Of a stretch of DNA of 34,899 nucleotides, positions 25,532 through 34,278 are shown piece after piece. The notes below the pieces were generated by a model, which saw nothing but the letters and a program-made list of their open reading frames with translations, ran no database searches and was not told where the DNA came from. The stretch comes from an uncultured Bacteroidales bacterium (GTDB lineage Bacteria; Bacteroidota; Bacteroidia; Bacteroidales; Muribaculaceae), in contig CANSGE010000003.1 in NCBI GenBank assembly GCA_947646295.1, forward strand, positions 1 through 34,899. The letters are read 5' to 3'. Made by a program: the position numbers and the translations under genes. Position 1 is the first letter of the stretch; every line of letters begins with the position of its first letter.

Positions 25532-25555
25532 GTACCTTTGCACTGTAAAAGGTAC
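25532..25555 (+). promoter_or_regulatory. -7 box within an inverted repeat before the YczE-like gene
   Basis: TACCTTTG at 25533-25540 is a -7 box. It is embedded in an inverted repeat of perfect 8-bp arms, GTACCTTT and AAAGGTAC, with an 8-nt centre. The repeat covers the -7 box and the expected start site, as a repressor operator would. No clear -33 element is visible. Confidence 0.5.
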
Positions 25556-25563
25556 ATTGATAT

Positions 25564-26220
25564 ATGAAAGAAATTATTGTTCGCTATGCCGCCTTCACGG
25601 CCGGCCTCTATTTACTCGCATTCGCCATCACACTTATAGTTGTCGCCTCATTGGGTGTCACTCCGATTTCATCAATCAACTATGTGCTGTCACTCAACAC
25701 TCCCATGACCCTCGGTACAGCCACTTTTGCATTCAATGTGCTTGTCATATTCCTTCAGTTCGCCCTCATCAGCGGTGGTGTGGGCACGCGCAAGGACGTC
25801 TTCGAGATACTCCTTCAGATACCATTCTCATTCATATTCGGCATTTTTATCGATATCAATATGGGTATAGTGTCGCACATCGAGCCGTCGGGATATCTCA
25901 GCTGCATCGCCCTGCTCCTGCTCGGCTGTCTGCTGCAGGCTTTTGCAGTAGTGATCGAGGTGCGCTCCAATGTCGTGATCATGAGTGCCGAGGGCTTCGT
26001 CAAATATGCCGCCCGACGCTTCCATAAGGAATTTGGCAAGATGAAGGTGATTTTCGACGCCACGCTCGTCATCACGGCCGCGATACTTTCCTTCGTCCTC
26101 TCGGGCCATATCGACGGAGTGCGCGAGGGCACACTTATCGCAGCAGTGCTCACAGGCTCCCTCGTGTCGCTCATCTCGGCGCGCATATTCACTCCGCTGC
26201 AGCTTTCCCGATATATTTAG
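25564..26220 (+). CDS. YczE/YitT-like integral membrane protein
   Basis: 218 residues with about five hydrophobic segments: near 8-30 (AAFTAGLYLLAFAITLIVVASLG), 52-75, 82-100, 112-132 and 163-200. The opening, with GVTPISSINYVLS after the first segment, is typical of the YczE/YyaS/YitT membrane families (in current Pfam the DUF6198-like group), whose function is mostly unknown. It is divergent from the polyprenyl synthase gene and 85 bp upstream of the efflux operon in the same direction. The family call is from memory of the pattern; the biochemical role is unknown. Confidence 0.72.
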   Translation: MKEIIVRYAAFTAGLYLLAFAITLIVVASLGVTPISSINYVLSLNTPMTLGTATFAFNVLVIFLQFALISGGVGTRKDVFEILLQIPFSFIFGIFIDINMGIVSHIEPSGYLSCIALLLLGCLLQAFAVVIEVRSNVVIMSAEGFVKYAARRFHKEFGKMKVIFDATLVITAAILSFVLSGHIDGVREGTLIAAVLTGSLVSLISARIFTPLQLSRYI

Positions 26221-26243
26221 CCACACATTCAGCCGAACACTTT

Positions 26244-26304
26244 AGACATTTCGCAGGTTTTAATATTGTGACGTCCGCTGCGGCGCTTTTACCTCGAAAT
26301 GTCT
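26244..26304 (+). repeat. Inverted repeat in the leader of the efflux operon
   Basis: AGACATTTCG at 26244-26253 and its exact complement CGAAATGTCT at 26295-26304 enclose 41 nt; the right arm ends one base before the ATG of the outer-membrane channel gene. In RNA, the stem would hide the start region if transcription begins upstream of 26244. TAATATTG at 26260 is a poor -7 candidate (one mismatch). Confidence 0.5.
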
Positions 26305-26305
26305 T

Positions 26306-27679
26306 ATGAAATATCTACTCTTATCCGCTTGTTTGCTTGGTAGCGCCTGCATTGTGCATGCCGGCGACAGCAATTATCTGCGCAGTCCTATGCCCGATAC
26401 ATGGTCATATACCGAGGCTGCTGCCCAACAACTTCCCTCCGACGACGCCTGGTGGCAAGGATTCGGCGACCCCACTCTCGACTCGCTTGTCAATATGGCT
26501 GAGAATGCCAATTTTGATATTGATATCGCCGCACGGCGCATGGAATCGTCGCGCCGCCAGATGCAGATAGCCCGCAGTTCGTATTATCCGCAGATCGGTC
26601 TGACGGGCGGATACGAGCGCAGCCGTTCGCAGGGCGTCACTGAAAATATCTATACCGCCCGCGCCACAGCGTCTTGGGAAATAGATCTTTTCGGCAAGAT
26701 CACAGCCGGCGTGCGGCAGGCCAAGTCGCAATACCGGGCCTCAAGAGCCGAATGGGTCGGAGCCATGGTTTCAGTCGCCGCCGAGATTGCCGCCGACTAT
26801 ATGCAGCTGCGTGTCTGGCAGGCCGAACTTGCCGTGGCCGAGGCTCACATCGAGCGGCAGGATACTATAGCAGGTATCGCAAACACGCGTTTCGAGTGCG
26901 GACTTGTATCAAAAATTGATGTCGAGCAGGCCAACTCTATTCTATATTCCACCCGGGCCACTGTACCGGCGCTTCGATCATCGATTCATTCCACCATCAA
27001 TGCCATAGCGCTGCTCGTAGGTGAATACCCGCAGAATATTGCCGCAATGCTTTCGCGTCCCGCTCCGATGCCCGACTATCGCCGCATCATAGCATCGGGC
27101 GTCCCCGCCGAATTGCTGCGGCGCCGCCCCGACATCGTGGCCGCCGAGTACAATCTCGCCGCCCAGGCTGCCGCCGTGGGTATCGCCAAAAAGGATTTTC
27201 TGCCCACACTTACCATCGAAGGCTCCGTGGGATTGCAGAGCAACGGACATGGCAAATTCTTCTCTTCCGACAATCTTGCCTATTCCGTCGGCCCCACTCT
27301 GAGTTGGACAGTATTCGACGGTATGGCCCGCTCGGCCCGTGTGGCACAGGCGCGTGAGGAGATGGAGTCACTCGTCGATACATATAATTATACGGTGATG
27401 AATGCCTACTGCGAGGTCGACAATGCTCTGGCAGCTTATACCAACGCCGTCCGCCAGATTGCCGAATACGAGCGCGCGGCCGATGCCTCGGAGCAATTCC
27501 TCGACCGCTCGCTCGACCTCTACCGCCAGGGACTGTCGGACTTTACCAACGTAGCCAATGCCCAGGTCGACTATCTCACCTATACCAACTCACTCATCAC
27601 CGCCCGCGGCAACGCTCTCTCGGCTCTCGTATCACTCTACGAAGCCCTCGGTGGCGGTTTCGAGACAAATATGCAGTAA
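26306..27679 (+). CDS. Outer-membrane efflux channel (TolC/OprM/NodT family)
   Basis: Trimeric outer-membrane duct of an RND efflux pump. A signal peptide (MKYLLLSACLLGSACIVHA) precedes the mature start GDSNYLRSPMPDTWSY; a lipid-anchored form is possible, as the Cys residues at 9 and 15 are preceded by SA, but neither fits the lipobox well. The 457 residues contain the two internally related outer-membrane-efflux repeats: one with DIAARRMESSRRQMQIARSS near residue 75, the second with NLAAQAAAVGIAKKDFLPTL near 283. The family-typical ELLRRRPDIVAAEYNL is near 270, and QGLSDFTNVANAQ near 415. It is the first gene of a three-gene operon and 33 bp from the adaptor gene. Confidence 0.92.
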   Translation: MKYLLLSACLLGSACIVHAGDSNYLRSPMPDTWSYTEAAAQQLPSDDAWWQGFGDPTLDSLVNMAENANFDIDIAARRMESSRRQMQIARSSYYPQIGLTGGYERSRSQGVTENIYTARATASWEIDLFGKITAGVRQAKSQYRASRAEWVGAMVSVAAEIAADYMQLRVWQAELAVAEAHIERQDTIAGIANTRFECGLVSKIDVEQANSILYSTRATVPALRSSIHSTINAIALLVGEYPQNIAAMLSRPAPMPDYRRIIASGVPAELLRRRPDIVAAEYNLAAQAAAVGIAKKDFLPTLTIEGSVGLQSNGHGKFFSSDNLAYSVGPTLSWTVFDGMARSARVAQAREEMESLVDTYNYTVMNAYCEVDNALAAYTNAVRQIAEYERAADASEQFLDRSLDLYRQGLSDFTNVANAQVDYLTYTNSLITARGNALSALVSLYEALGGGFETNMQ

Positions 27680-27712
27680 TAATATCTACAATGCTATAAA
27701 ATACACCCGAAT

Positions 27713-28837
27713 ATGAAAAATTCATCTCTTATCCTTATCTTGGCGACAAGCTTGTCAGTGGCATCATGCCACAAGACATCGCAAACGGTCGATAGTGACA
27801 GCGTCCCGGCGATCGACGTGTCACGGGTGTTCACCGATTCGCTCACGCTTTACAAAGACTATCCCGGCAGTCTGATGGCCGACCGCACAATTGATGTCGT
27901 GGCAAGGGTCAACGGCACTATTATTACTAAAAATTACGAGGGCGGCGAATTTGTGCGCCAGGGGCAGGTGCTCTTCACCATCGACCCCACCACCTACCGC
28001 AACGCCGTCCAGGAAGCCGAAGCCTCGCTTCAGCAGGCTCGCAGCGAGAACGAATACGCCGAGCAGCACTATGAGGCCGTGGCCAAGGCTCTCGAGAGCA
28101 ACGCTGTATCCAAAATGGAAGTGGCCGAGGCGCTATCCTCGCGCGACCAGAGCCGCGCGGCCATACGCAATGCCGAAGCGCAGCTCTCCACAGCCCGCGA
28201 AAATCTGAGTTACTGCACCGTGGTAGCGCCTTGCGACGGCCATATCACCACCAATGCGATCTCTCGCGGGGCCTACGTGGCCGGTGAAGGCTCGCCCGTG
28301 ACGCTCGCCACGGTCTATGATGATGCCGTGATCTTGGCCGACTTTTCGATTGAGGATGCGTCATTCCAGCGCATGTTTCTCAATCCCAACAACCGCGATA
28401 AAATCAATTACGCAGCTGTCCCGGTGGTGTTTTCAGAGAAATTGCCACATGAATATACGGCCGATCTGACGTATCTCGCCCCGGATGTCAACGGTACAAC
28501 AGGTACAATGGAAATACATGGCTCTATCGAGAATAAATACAACGAACTCAAGGCCGGCATGTACGTCACGGTCAAGCTGCCGTATAAAGTGGACCCGCAG
28601 GCCATGGTGGTGCGGGCTGCCTCCATCAGCACCGACCAGCTCGGGAAATATGTATATGTGGTGAACGACTCAAATAAGGTGGTCTACACCCCGATTGAAG
28701 TCGGTGACGCGGTCAACGATTCGCTGCGCATCGTCACCTCGGGACTCAAACCCGGCGACCGCTATGTCACCTCGGCCATGCTGAAGGTGCATGACGGTAT
28801 GGAGATAAAGCCCGTCGAAGCAAATTCTAAAAAATAA
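27713..28837 (+). CDS. RND efflux periplasmic adaptor lipoprotein (AcrA/MexA type)
   Basis: Membrane-fusion protein linking the inner-membrane pump to the outer-membrane channel. The lipoprotein signal is MKNSSLILILATSLSVASC, with Cys19 as the likely lipidation site. In 374 residues the standard order is seen: a lipoyl/barrel-sandwich half near 55-80 (VVARVNGTIITKNYEGGEFV), a coiled-coil hairpin near 95-165 (QEAEASLQQARSENEYAEQHY...), the second lipoyl half (APCDGHITTNAISRGAYV near 180) and beta-barrel/membrane-proximal domains (GTMEIHGSIENKYNELKAGMYV near 264). It lies five nt upstream of the pump gene, implying coupled translation. Confidence 0.93.
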   Translation: MKNSSLILILATSLSVASCHKTSQTVDSDSVPAIDVSRVFTDSLTLYKDYPGSLMADRTIDVVARVNGTIITKNYEGGEFVRQGQVLFTIDPTTYRNAVQEAEASLQQARSENEYAEQHYEAVAKALESNAVSKMEVAEALSSRDQSRAAIRNAEAQLSTARENLSYCTVVAPCDGHITTNAISRGAYVAGEGSPVTLATVYDDAVILADFSIEDASFQRMFLNPNNRDKINYAAVPVVFSEKLPHEYTADLTYLAPDVNGTTGTMEIHGSIENKYNELKAGMYVTVKLPYKVDPQAMVVRAASISTDQLGKYVYVVNDSNKVVYTPIEVGDAVNDSLRIVTSGLKPGDRYVTSAMLKVHDGMEIKPVEANSKK

Positions 28838-28842
28838 GCGCC

Positions 28843-31800
28843 ATGTTTTCAAGATTTTTTGTCGAAAGACCCATTTTCGCTATTGTGATAGCGATAGCGA
28901 TGGTGCTTGCGGGCGCTTTGACATTCAGCAGCCTGCCTATAGCACAATATCCTGATATCACGCCCCCGACCGTGATGGTGATGGCCACATATCCCGGCGC
29001 CGACGCACAGACGGTGGCCGAGACCGTAGGTGTGCCCATCGAGGAGCAGGTCAACGGTGTCGAGAACATGATGTACATGAGCTCATCATCCGGTTCCGAC
29101 GGCTCGTATTCGCTCACCATCACCTTTGAGGAAGGTACTGATATCGATGACGCTACCGTCAAGGTGCAAAACCGTATCTCGCAGGCCGAGCCGACACTCC
29201 CTACCTCAGTGAAGCAGCAAGGCGTCACCGTGGCCTCCCGCTCGTCCAACCAGATACTCATGATCGCGCTGCAAAGCGACGATCCCGAGCGATACGACGC
29301 GCTTTATCTCACCAATTACGCCAATCTCAATATCACCGATGAGCTTTCCCGACTCGACGGTGTGGGCAATGTCGAGGCCTTCGGCGGGGGCGACTACAGC
29401 ATGCGCGTGTGGCTCAACCCCGACAAGATGCGCGCACGCAACATCACAATCTCCGACGTCACCGCCGCGATTTCGTCACAGAATATCGCTGTTTCCGCCG
29501 GTTCGGTAGGTGCACAGCCATCGCCCGGCAACGAACAGTTCACATTCACCCTCACTTCGCAGGGACGCCTGTCCACTCCCGATGAGTTTGCCAATATCAT
29601 CATACGCACCGATACCGAGGGCAAAGCACTCCTGCGCCTGTCGGATATCGCTACCATCGACCTCGGCTCGGCCTCATACAATCAGGTCGCCCGCGTGGAC
29701 GATCAGCCCGCGGCCATGATCGGTATCAGCCAGCTGCCGGGTGCCAACGCTCTTGATGTAGCCAAGCGCTGCGAGGCCAAGCTTGCCGAACTGAAGCCGT
29801 ATTTCCCGCCGGGTGTCGACTACAAGATAATGCTCAACACGACAGATTTTGTCAACGCATCCATACACGAGCTGCTCATCACCTTCCTCGAGACAACCCT
29901 GATTGTGATGATCGTCATACTGCTTTTCCTCCAGAACTGGCGTGCCGTGATCATCCCGATGCTCACCATCCCCGTATCGCTCATCGCCACACTGGCCGTG
30001 ATGAAGTGGATGGGCTTCTCGCTCAACACCCTTACACTTTTCGGTCTTGTACTCGCCATTGCCATCGTGGTCGACGATGCCATTGTGGTGGTCGAAGACT
30101 GTTCGCGATTGCTCGACCAAGGCAAGCTTAATGCGCGTCAGGCCGCTGAGAAGGCAATGATGGAATTGCAGGGCCCTGTAGTGGGCGAAGTGCTCGTGTT
30201 GCTCTCGGTATTCATCCCTACGGCTCTTGTGAGCGGCATTACCGGGCAGCTTTACAAACAATTTGCCCTCACCATCGCTGTGTCCACTGCATTCTCAGGC
30301 TTCAATGCCTTGACGTTCACCCCCGCGATGTGTGCGCTTTTCCTGCGTCCGTCGCGTCCCACAAAGTTTTTCCTCTACAAATGGTGGACGAAAGGTTTCG
30401 GCAAGGTACTCAACCTGTATATGAAGATCGTAGGCCAATTCCTGCGCCGCCCGGCTGTGGCCATATTGCTCTATTTCGTCATCACGGGATTGGCATTCTG
30501 GGGCTTCCTCAAGTGGCCGACAACTTACGTGCCCTCCGAGGACATGGGCTACTTTATCTCCTCCGTCCAGCTGCCCACCGGGGCATCGCTTGACCGCACC
30601 GACAAGATCATGTCGCAATACTCGCAGGAATTGCTCAAATTGCCCGAAGTGGCCAACGTCATGGCCGTCAGCGGAGCCTCCTTCATGGGGGGCGGCTCGA
30701 GCACCAACCTTGGTTCGGCGTTCGTGATCCTGAAGCCGTGGAGCGACCGCCGCTCCAAGAGCGAACATATTGAGGCAGTGGTCGCCAAGGCCAATGCCAT
30801 CGGAGCCTCAATGCAGGAGCCTGTGATATTCTCGCTCAATCCTCCCTCGATACCCGGTCTGGGTATGACCTCAGGCTTGCAGATGCAGCTGCTTGATATC
30901 ACAGACCTGGGCTCTTCGGAGATGAAGAAAGCCCTCGACGATGTGATCGAGGCAGCCCGCAAAGACCCGCGTATCGCATCGGTGACCACACTTTACGAAG
31001 GTGATGTGCCGCAATATACTGTCAATATCGATCGCGACCGCGCGAAACTCTATGGCCTGACGATGAGCGATGTGTATGCCACACTCTCGGCTTTCATGGG
31101 CGGCTCGTACGTCAATGATTTCGTGGAGTTCGGCCGCGTATATCAGGTAAATATCGCAGCTGCCGGCGTCGACCGCAGCCGCATCGACGACATTCTCAAG
31201 CTCAGCGTGCGCAACGCCACGGGCGAGATGGTGCCTTTTGCATCATTTGCTTCCGTCGAGCCCTCGATGGGACAGGCCACCGTGAGCCGCTACAATATGT
31301 ACAATACCGCATCGCTCACTGCCACCCCGGCTGCTGATGTCAGCTCGGCCGAGGGTATCAAGGCCATGGAGGAAATCGTGCAGAATACCCTCGGGGCCAA
31401 CTATGGCTATGCATGGACGGGCGAGGCTTATCAGGAGACCGAGTCGGGCACTACAATCTCTTTTGTGCTGATTCTGGCAATCGTGGTGACCATCCTTGTG
31501 CTCGCCGCGCAATACGAGAGCCTCACCGATCCTATCGCAGTGGTCATAGCGATGCCTACGGCTATCCTCGGCACTATCGTAGGATGTATATTCATGGGGC
31601 AGAATATCAGTATCTATACCCAGATCGGTATCATACTGTTGCTCGGCTTGTCGGCCAAGAATGCCATCCTGATAGTAGAATATGCGATGGACTACCGCAA
31701 AGCCGGCGAAGAAATCCGCCAGGCCGCGCTCGATGCCGGCCGTGTGCGATTTCGTCCGATCATGATGACGGCCCTTGCATTCGTATTCGGTGTTATGCCT

Positions 31801-32004
31801 ATGCTCTTTGCTTCGGGAGCCGGAGCGGCGAGCCGTCTGTCACTTGGCACGGCAGTGGTGTTCGGCATGGCCATCAATGCTGTGGTGGGTACGCTCTTTG
31901 TACCTAACTTCTGGGAATTGCTCCAGCGCTTCGGTGAAAAGTATCTCAATAAATTCTTCCACTCGGCCAAGGGTCTTTCCGGTGACGACACCGGCGGAGT
32001 ATGA
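28843..32004 (+). CDS. RND multidrug efflux transporter (AcrB/MexB, HAE1 type)
   Basis: Proton-driven trimeric inner-membrane pump of 1053 residues, the normal HAE1 length. The N-terminus MFSRFFVERPIFAIVIAIAM and QYPDITPPTVMVMATYPGA are classic for the family. The proton-relay aspartates are in AIAIVVDDAIVVVEDCSRLL near residue 407, and the partner lysine is in GLSAKNAILIVEYAMD near 935. Two large periplasmic loops lie between transmembrane segments 1-2 and 7-8; the second contains GGSYVNDFVEFGRVYQVNIAA near 750. Substrates in relatives include drugs, dyes and bile salts; bile resistance would suit a gut bacterium (inference). It is the last gene of the channel-adaptor-pump operon. No local TetR- or MarR-like regulator is encoded in the window. 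Confidence 0.96.
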   Translation: MFSRFFVERPIFAIVIAIAMVLAGALTFSSLPIAQYPDITPPTVMVMATYPGADAQTVAETVGVPIEEQVNGVENMMYMSSSSGSDGSYSLTITFEEGTDIDDATVKVQNRISQAEPTLPTSVKQQGVTVASRSSNQILMIALQSDDPERYDALYLTNYANLNITDELSRLDGVGNVEAFGGGDYSMRVWLNPDKMRARNITISDVTAAISSQNIAVSAGSVGAQPSPGNEQFTFTLTSQGRLSTPDEFANIIIRTDTEGKALLRLSDIATIDLGSASYNQVARVDDQPAAMIGISQLPGANALDVAKRCEAKLAELKPYFPPGVDYKIMLNTTDFVNASIHELLITFLETTLIVMIVILLFLQNWRAVIIPMLTIPVSLIATLAVMKWMGFSLNTLTLFGLVLAIAIVVDDAIVVVEDCSRLLDQGKLNARQAAEKAMMELQGPVVGEVLVLLSVFIPTALVSGITGQLYKQFALTIAVSTAFSGFNALTFTPAMCALFLRPSRPTKFFLYKWWTKGFGKVLNLYMKIVGQFLRRPAVAILLYFVITGLAFWGFLKWPTTYVPSEDMGYFISSVQLPTGASLDRTDKIMSQYSQELLKLPEVANVMAVSGASFMGGGSSTNLGSAFVILKPWSDRRSKSEHIEAVVAKANAIGASMQEPVIFSLNPPSIPGLGMTSGLQMQLLDITDLGSSEMKKALDDVIEAARKDPRIASVTTLYEGDVPQYTVNIDRDRAKLYGLTMSDVYATLSAFMGGSYVNDFVEFGRVYQVNIAAAGVDRSRIDDILKLSVRNATGEMVPFASFASVEPSMGQATVSRYNMYNTASLTATPAADVSSAEGIKAMEEIVQNTLGANYGYAWTGEAYQETESGTTISFVLILAIVVTILVLAAQYESLTDPIAVVIAMPTAILGTIVGCIFMGQNISIYTQIGIILLLGLSAKNAILIVEYAMDYRKAGEEIRQAALDAGRVRFRPIMMTALAFVFGVMPMLFASGAGAASRLSLGTAVVFGMAINAVVGTLFVPNFWELLQRFGEKYLNKFFHSAKGLSGDDTGGV

Positions 32005-32015
32005 CGAAAAAAACG

Positions 32016-32023
32016 TATATTTG
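32016..32023 (+). promoter_or_regulatory. -7 box directly before the alpha/beta hydrolase gene
   Basis: TATATTTG matches TAnnTTTG and ends four nt before the preferred ATG at 32028. It lies inside the longer ORF-track call, which supports the shorter start and implies a leaderless mRNA independent of the efflux operon. No good -33 element is seen. Confidence 0.42.
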
Positions 32024-32027
32024 CCGG

Positions 32028-33041
32028 ATGAAACGTTTCTATACATTAATTATATATATGCTGATGCTTGCGGGCGTTGCTCACCTGCAGGCATCAGCAT
32101 GGATGCCCGATTCGCTCGGCGAAGGCTTCGAGATGCGCTATGTGGAGCAGCCGGCCGACTATGCCGGAGCCGAGCGGTGCACCATCGTCCGCCGGCTCGC
32201 CGGGGCGGGCCGCGGTGTCGGAGTGCTCTATGTGCACGGCTTCAACGACTATTTCTTTCAGCGGGAGATGGCCCTTGAATTTGTGAGCCGCGGCTATGAC
32301 TTCTATGCTGTGGACCTGCGGCGCTACGGGCGGTCGCTCATGCCGGGCCAGACGCCCTTCGATGTGCGCGATATGCGCGAATATTTCGCCGATATCGACT
32401 CGGCCATGATGCAGATGCGCGCCGATGGCATGCGTGATGTGGTGCTGATGGGCCACTCGACCGGCGGTCTCACCACGGCTTATTACATGGATGTGCATCC
32501 GTCGCCTGATGTGCGTGTGCTGGTGCTCAACAGTCCTTTTCTTGACTGGAATCAGTCAGCTTTTCAGGAAAAGATACTTGTGCCGATAGTGGATGTGTTT
32601 CACAAGGCATTTCCCAATCTGAAAATCAATCAGGGCGATGATACCACCTATTCGCACAGTCTGCTTAAGGCTTTCGGGGGCGAATGGGAGTACAACGTGG
32701 AGTGGAAGCGCCCCGTGTCGCCGCCTGTGACTACTTCCTGGATAGCGGCCATCGACGCCGCGCAGGCCGTCTTGCAGGCCGATCCGCACATCATGGTGCC
32801 GATTTTGCTCATGCATTCCGACCATACTTTTGCAAAGGGCGACGCCCCCTCGCTGGCAGCGCGGAGCGATGTGGTGCTTGATGTGGCGGATATAAGCCGC
32901 ATCGGGCGGCGTCTCGGTCCGGATGTTACGGAAATCACCGTGCATGGCGGCCTCCACGACCTTGCGCTCTCAGCTCCGGAAATACGTCAAGCCCTCTACG
33001 ACTACCTCTTTGCCTACCTCAGCCGATATTTTCCTGAGTAG
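32028..33041 (+). CDS. Exported alpha/beta hydrolase (S33/lysophospholipase-like)
   Basis: I prefer the ATG at 32028 over 32001, because MKRFYTLIIYMLMLAGVAHLQASA is a clean signal peptide; the product is then 337 residues. The fold is a Hydrolase_4/S33-like alpha/beta hydrolase: oxyanion-region VLYVHGFNDYFFQ near 67, DFYAVDLRRYGRS near 91, and the nucleophile elbow VLMGHSTGGLTT with Ser144. A later Asp is likely in the HSDHTFAKGDAPS region near 262 and His in VHGGLHDLALSA near 311, completing the triad. Substrate could be a monoacylglycerol, lysophospholipid or other ester; I cannot choose. The start is 23 bp after the pump gene, and the 3' end overlaps the convergent M16 peptidase gene by 23 bp. 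Confidence 0.85.
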   Translation: MKRFYTLIIYMLMLAGVAHLQASAWMPDSLGEGFEMRYVEQPADYAGAERCTIVRRLAGAGRGVGVLYVHGFNDYFFQREMALEFVSRGYDFYAVDLRRYGRSLMPGQTPFDVRDMREYFADIDSAMMQMRADGMRDVVLMGHSTGGLTTAYYMDVHPSPDVRVLVLNSPFLDWNQSAFQEKILVPIVDVFHKAFPNLKINQGDDTTYSHSLLKAFGGEWEYNVEWKRPVSPPVTTSWIAAIDAAQAVLQADPHIMVPILLMHSDHTFAKGDAPSLAARSDVVLDVADISRIGRRLGPDVTEITVHGGLHDLALSAPEIRQALYDYLFAYLSRYFPE

Positions 33042-34278
33042 CGGGCAGGTAGCGGAGCACCACGTAGGGCGACCCGGCCATTTTTGCGGCCACGCGGGCG
33101 ATATCGTCCACTGATATCTTGCGCTGCAGGGCGATGGTATCATTGATGTCCTCGCCGTGCATCTCGGCCAGAGCGAGATTCTGGGCCTTGGAGAGTGCGT
33201 CGAGGTTTGACAGCTCAAATGTCGACTCAAATCTGTTGAGCGTGCGTTGCAATTCGTGTTGGCTCACTTCGCCGGGGCGTGTGAGCGCACGCAGCTCGTT
33301 GAGCAGGACTTCCTCGACATGCCCGTCGGTGGCTGAGGCCACGTCGGCCGGCCGCGCGGTCATCATCATGAATCCTTCATGTTCCGAGCCTACGATTGAT
33401 GCGTCGGCTTCCACGATGGAGCCGTCTCCGCCGGCCACCACATGTCGGTAAAGGCGTGTCGAACGTCCGGCCGAAAGTATATCCGTGATGCAGTCGGCAG
33501 TGCGGTAGTCAGCCGTGCCGTAGCCATCCATCGGAAATGCGATCACCACCATGGGGTAGGGGACTGCCCCGTGCATCTCCACGATTTTGTTCTCAGTGGG
33601 GAAGCCCGGCCCGGGCAAGTGCCGCGGGGCTATTCCTCGGGCCGGAATATCGCTGAACCATTTCTCCACCAACTCGCGGCCACGCTCGTATGTGAGGTTC
33701 CCTGAAATGGCGAGCACAGCGTTGTCAGGAGCATAGTGCGAGTAAAACCAGCGGCGGATATCGTCGTTGGTCACAGCTTCGATGTGAGCCGGCTCAAGCC
33801 CGATCACGGGCCATGAATACGGGTGACGCGGTGAGTAGAGAGCCGAGCGCAGCCCGTGCATCAGGTCGCCGTAGGGGCGGTTGAGGCAGGTCTGCTTGAA
33901 TTCCTCCACCACAACCCGGCGCTGCACCTCGAGGGCTTTGTCGCTGAAGGCCAGGCCGAGCATGCGGTCGCTTTCGAGGTGAAAGGCCGTCTCGACATTC
34001 TGAGCGGGCACGATATCAAAGAAATTTGTGAAATCCGACGACGTCCATGCGTTGTTGCTGCCGCCGGCGTTTTCGAGTTCGCCGTCGAAATCGTCGACAT
34101 TCACCGAACCGCCGAACATCAGATGCTCAAAAAGATGTGCGATGCCGGTCATGTGGCGGTCTTCGTCGCGAGCGCCGGTATTGTAAAGCACATCGACGGC
34201 CACCATGACCGTCGATGCGTCGTAATTATGTATCACACGCAGACCATTCGGGAGCGTGTAGCGGATATATTCTATCAT
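33019..34278 (-). CDS. M16 family zinc metallopeptidase
   Basis: Pitrilysin/processing-peptidase-type protease. The inverted zinc motif HxxEH is present as H48-L-F-E51-H52 in GIAHLFEHLMFGGS, and the distal Glu ligand fits E126 in RRVVVEEFKQ, about 74 residues after H52 as in active members. The 419-residue length matches the single-unit (mitochondrial processing peptidase-like) form, with an N-terminal catalytic half and a C-terminal half (VVIAFPMDGYGTADYRTADC near 230). No signal peptide is seen, so it is probably cytoplasmic. Its ATG overlaps the stop of the upstream cyclophilin gene (ATGA), so the two are probably coupled. The 3' end overlaps the convergent hydrolase gene. Confidence 0.93.
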   Translation of the reverse strand: MIEYIRYTLPNGLRVIHNYDASTVMVAVDVLYNTGARDEDRHMTGIAHLFEHLMFGGSVNVDDFDGELENAGGSNNAWTSSDFTNFFDIVPAQNVETAFHLESDRMLGLAFSDKALEVQRRVVVEEFKQTCLNRPYGDLMHGLRSALYSPRHPYSWPVIGLEPAHIEAVTNDDIRRWFYSHYAPDNAVLAISGNLTYERGRELVEKWFSDIPARGIAPRHLPGPGFPTENKIVEMHGAVPYPMVVIAFPMDGYGTADYRTADCITDILSAGRSTRLYRHVVAGGDGSIVEADASIVGSEHEGFMMMTARPADVASATDGHVEEVLLNELRALTRPGEVSQHELQRTLNRFESTFELSNLDALSKAQNLALAEMHGEDINDTIALQRKISVDDIARVAAKMAGSPYVVLRYLPATQENIG

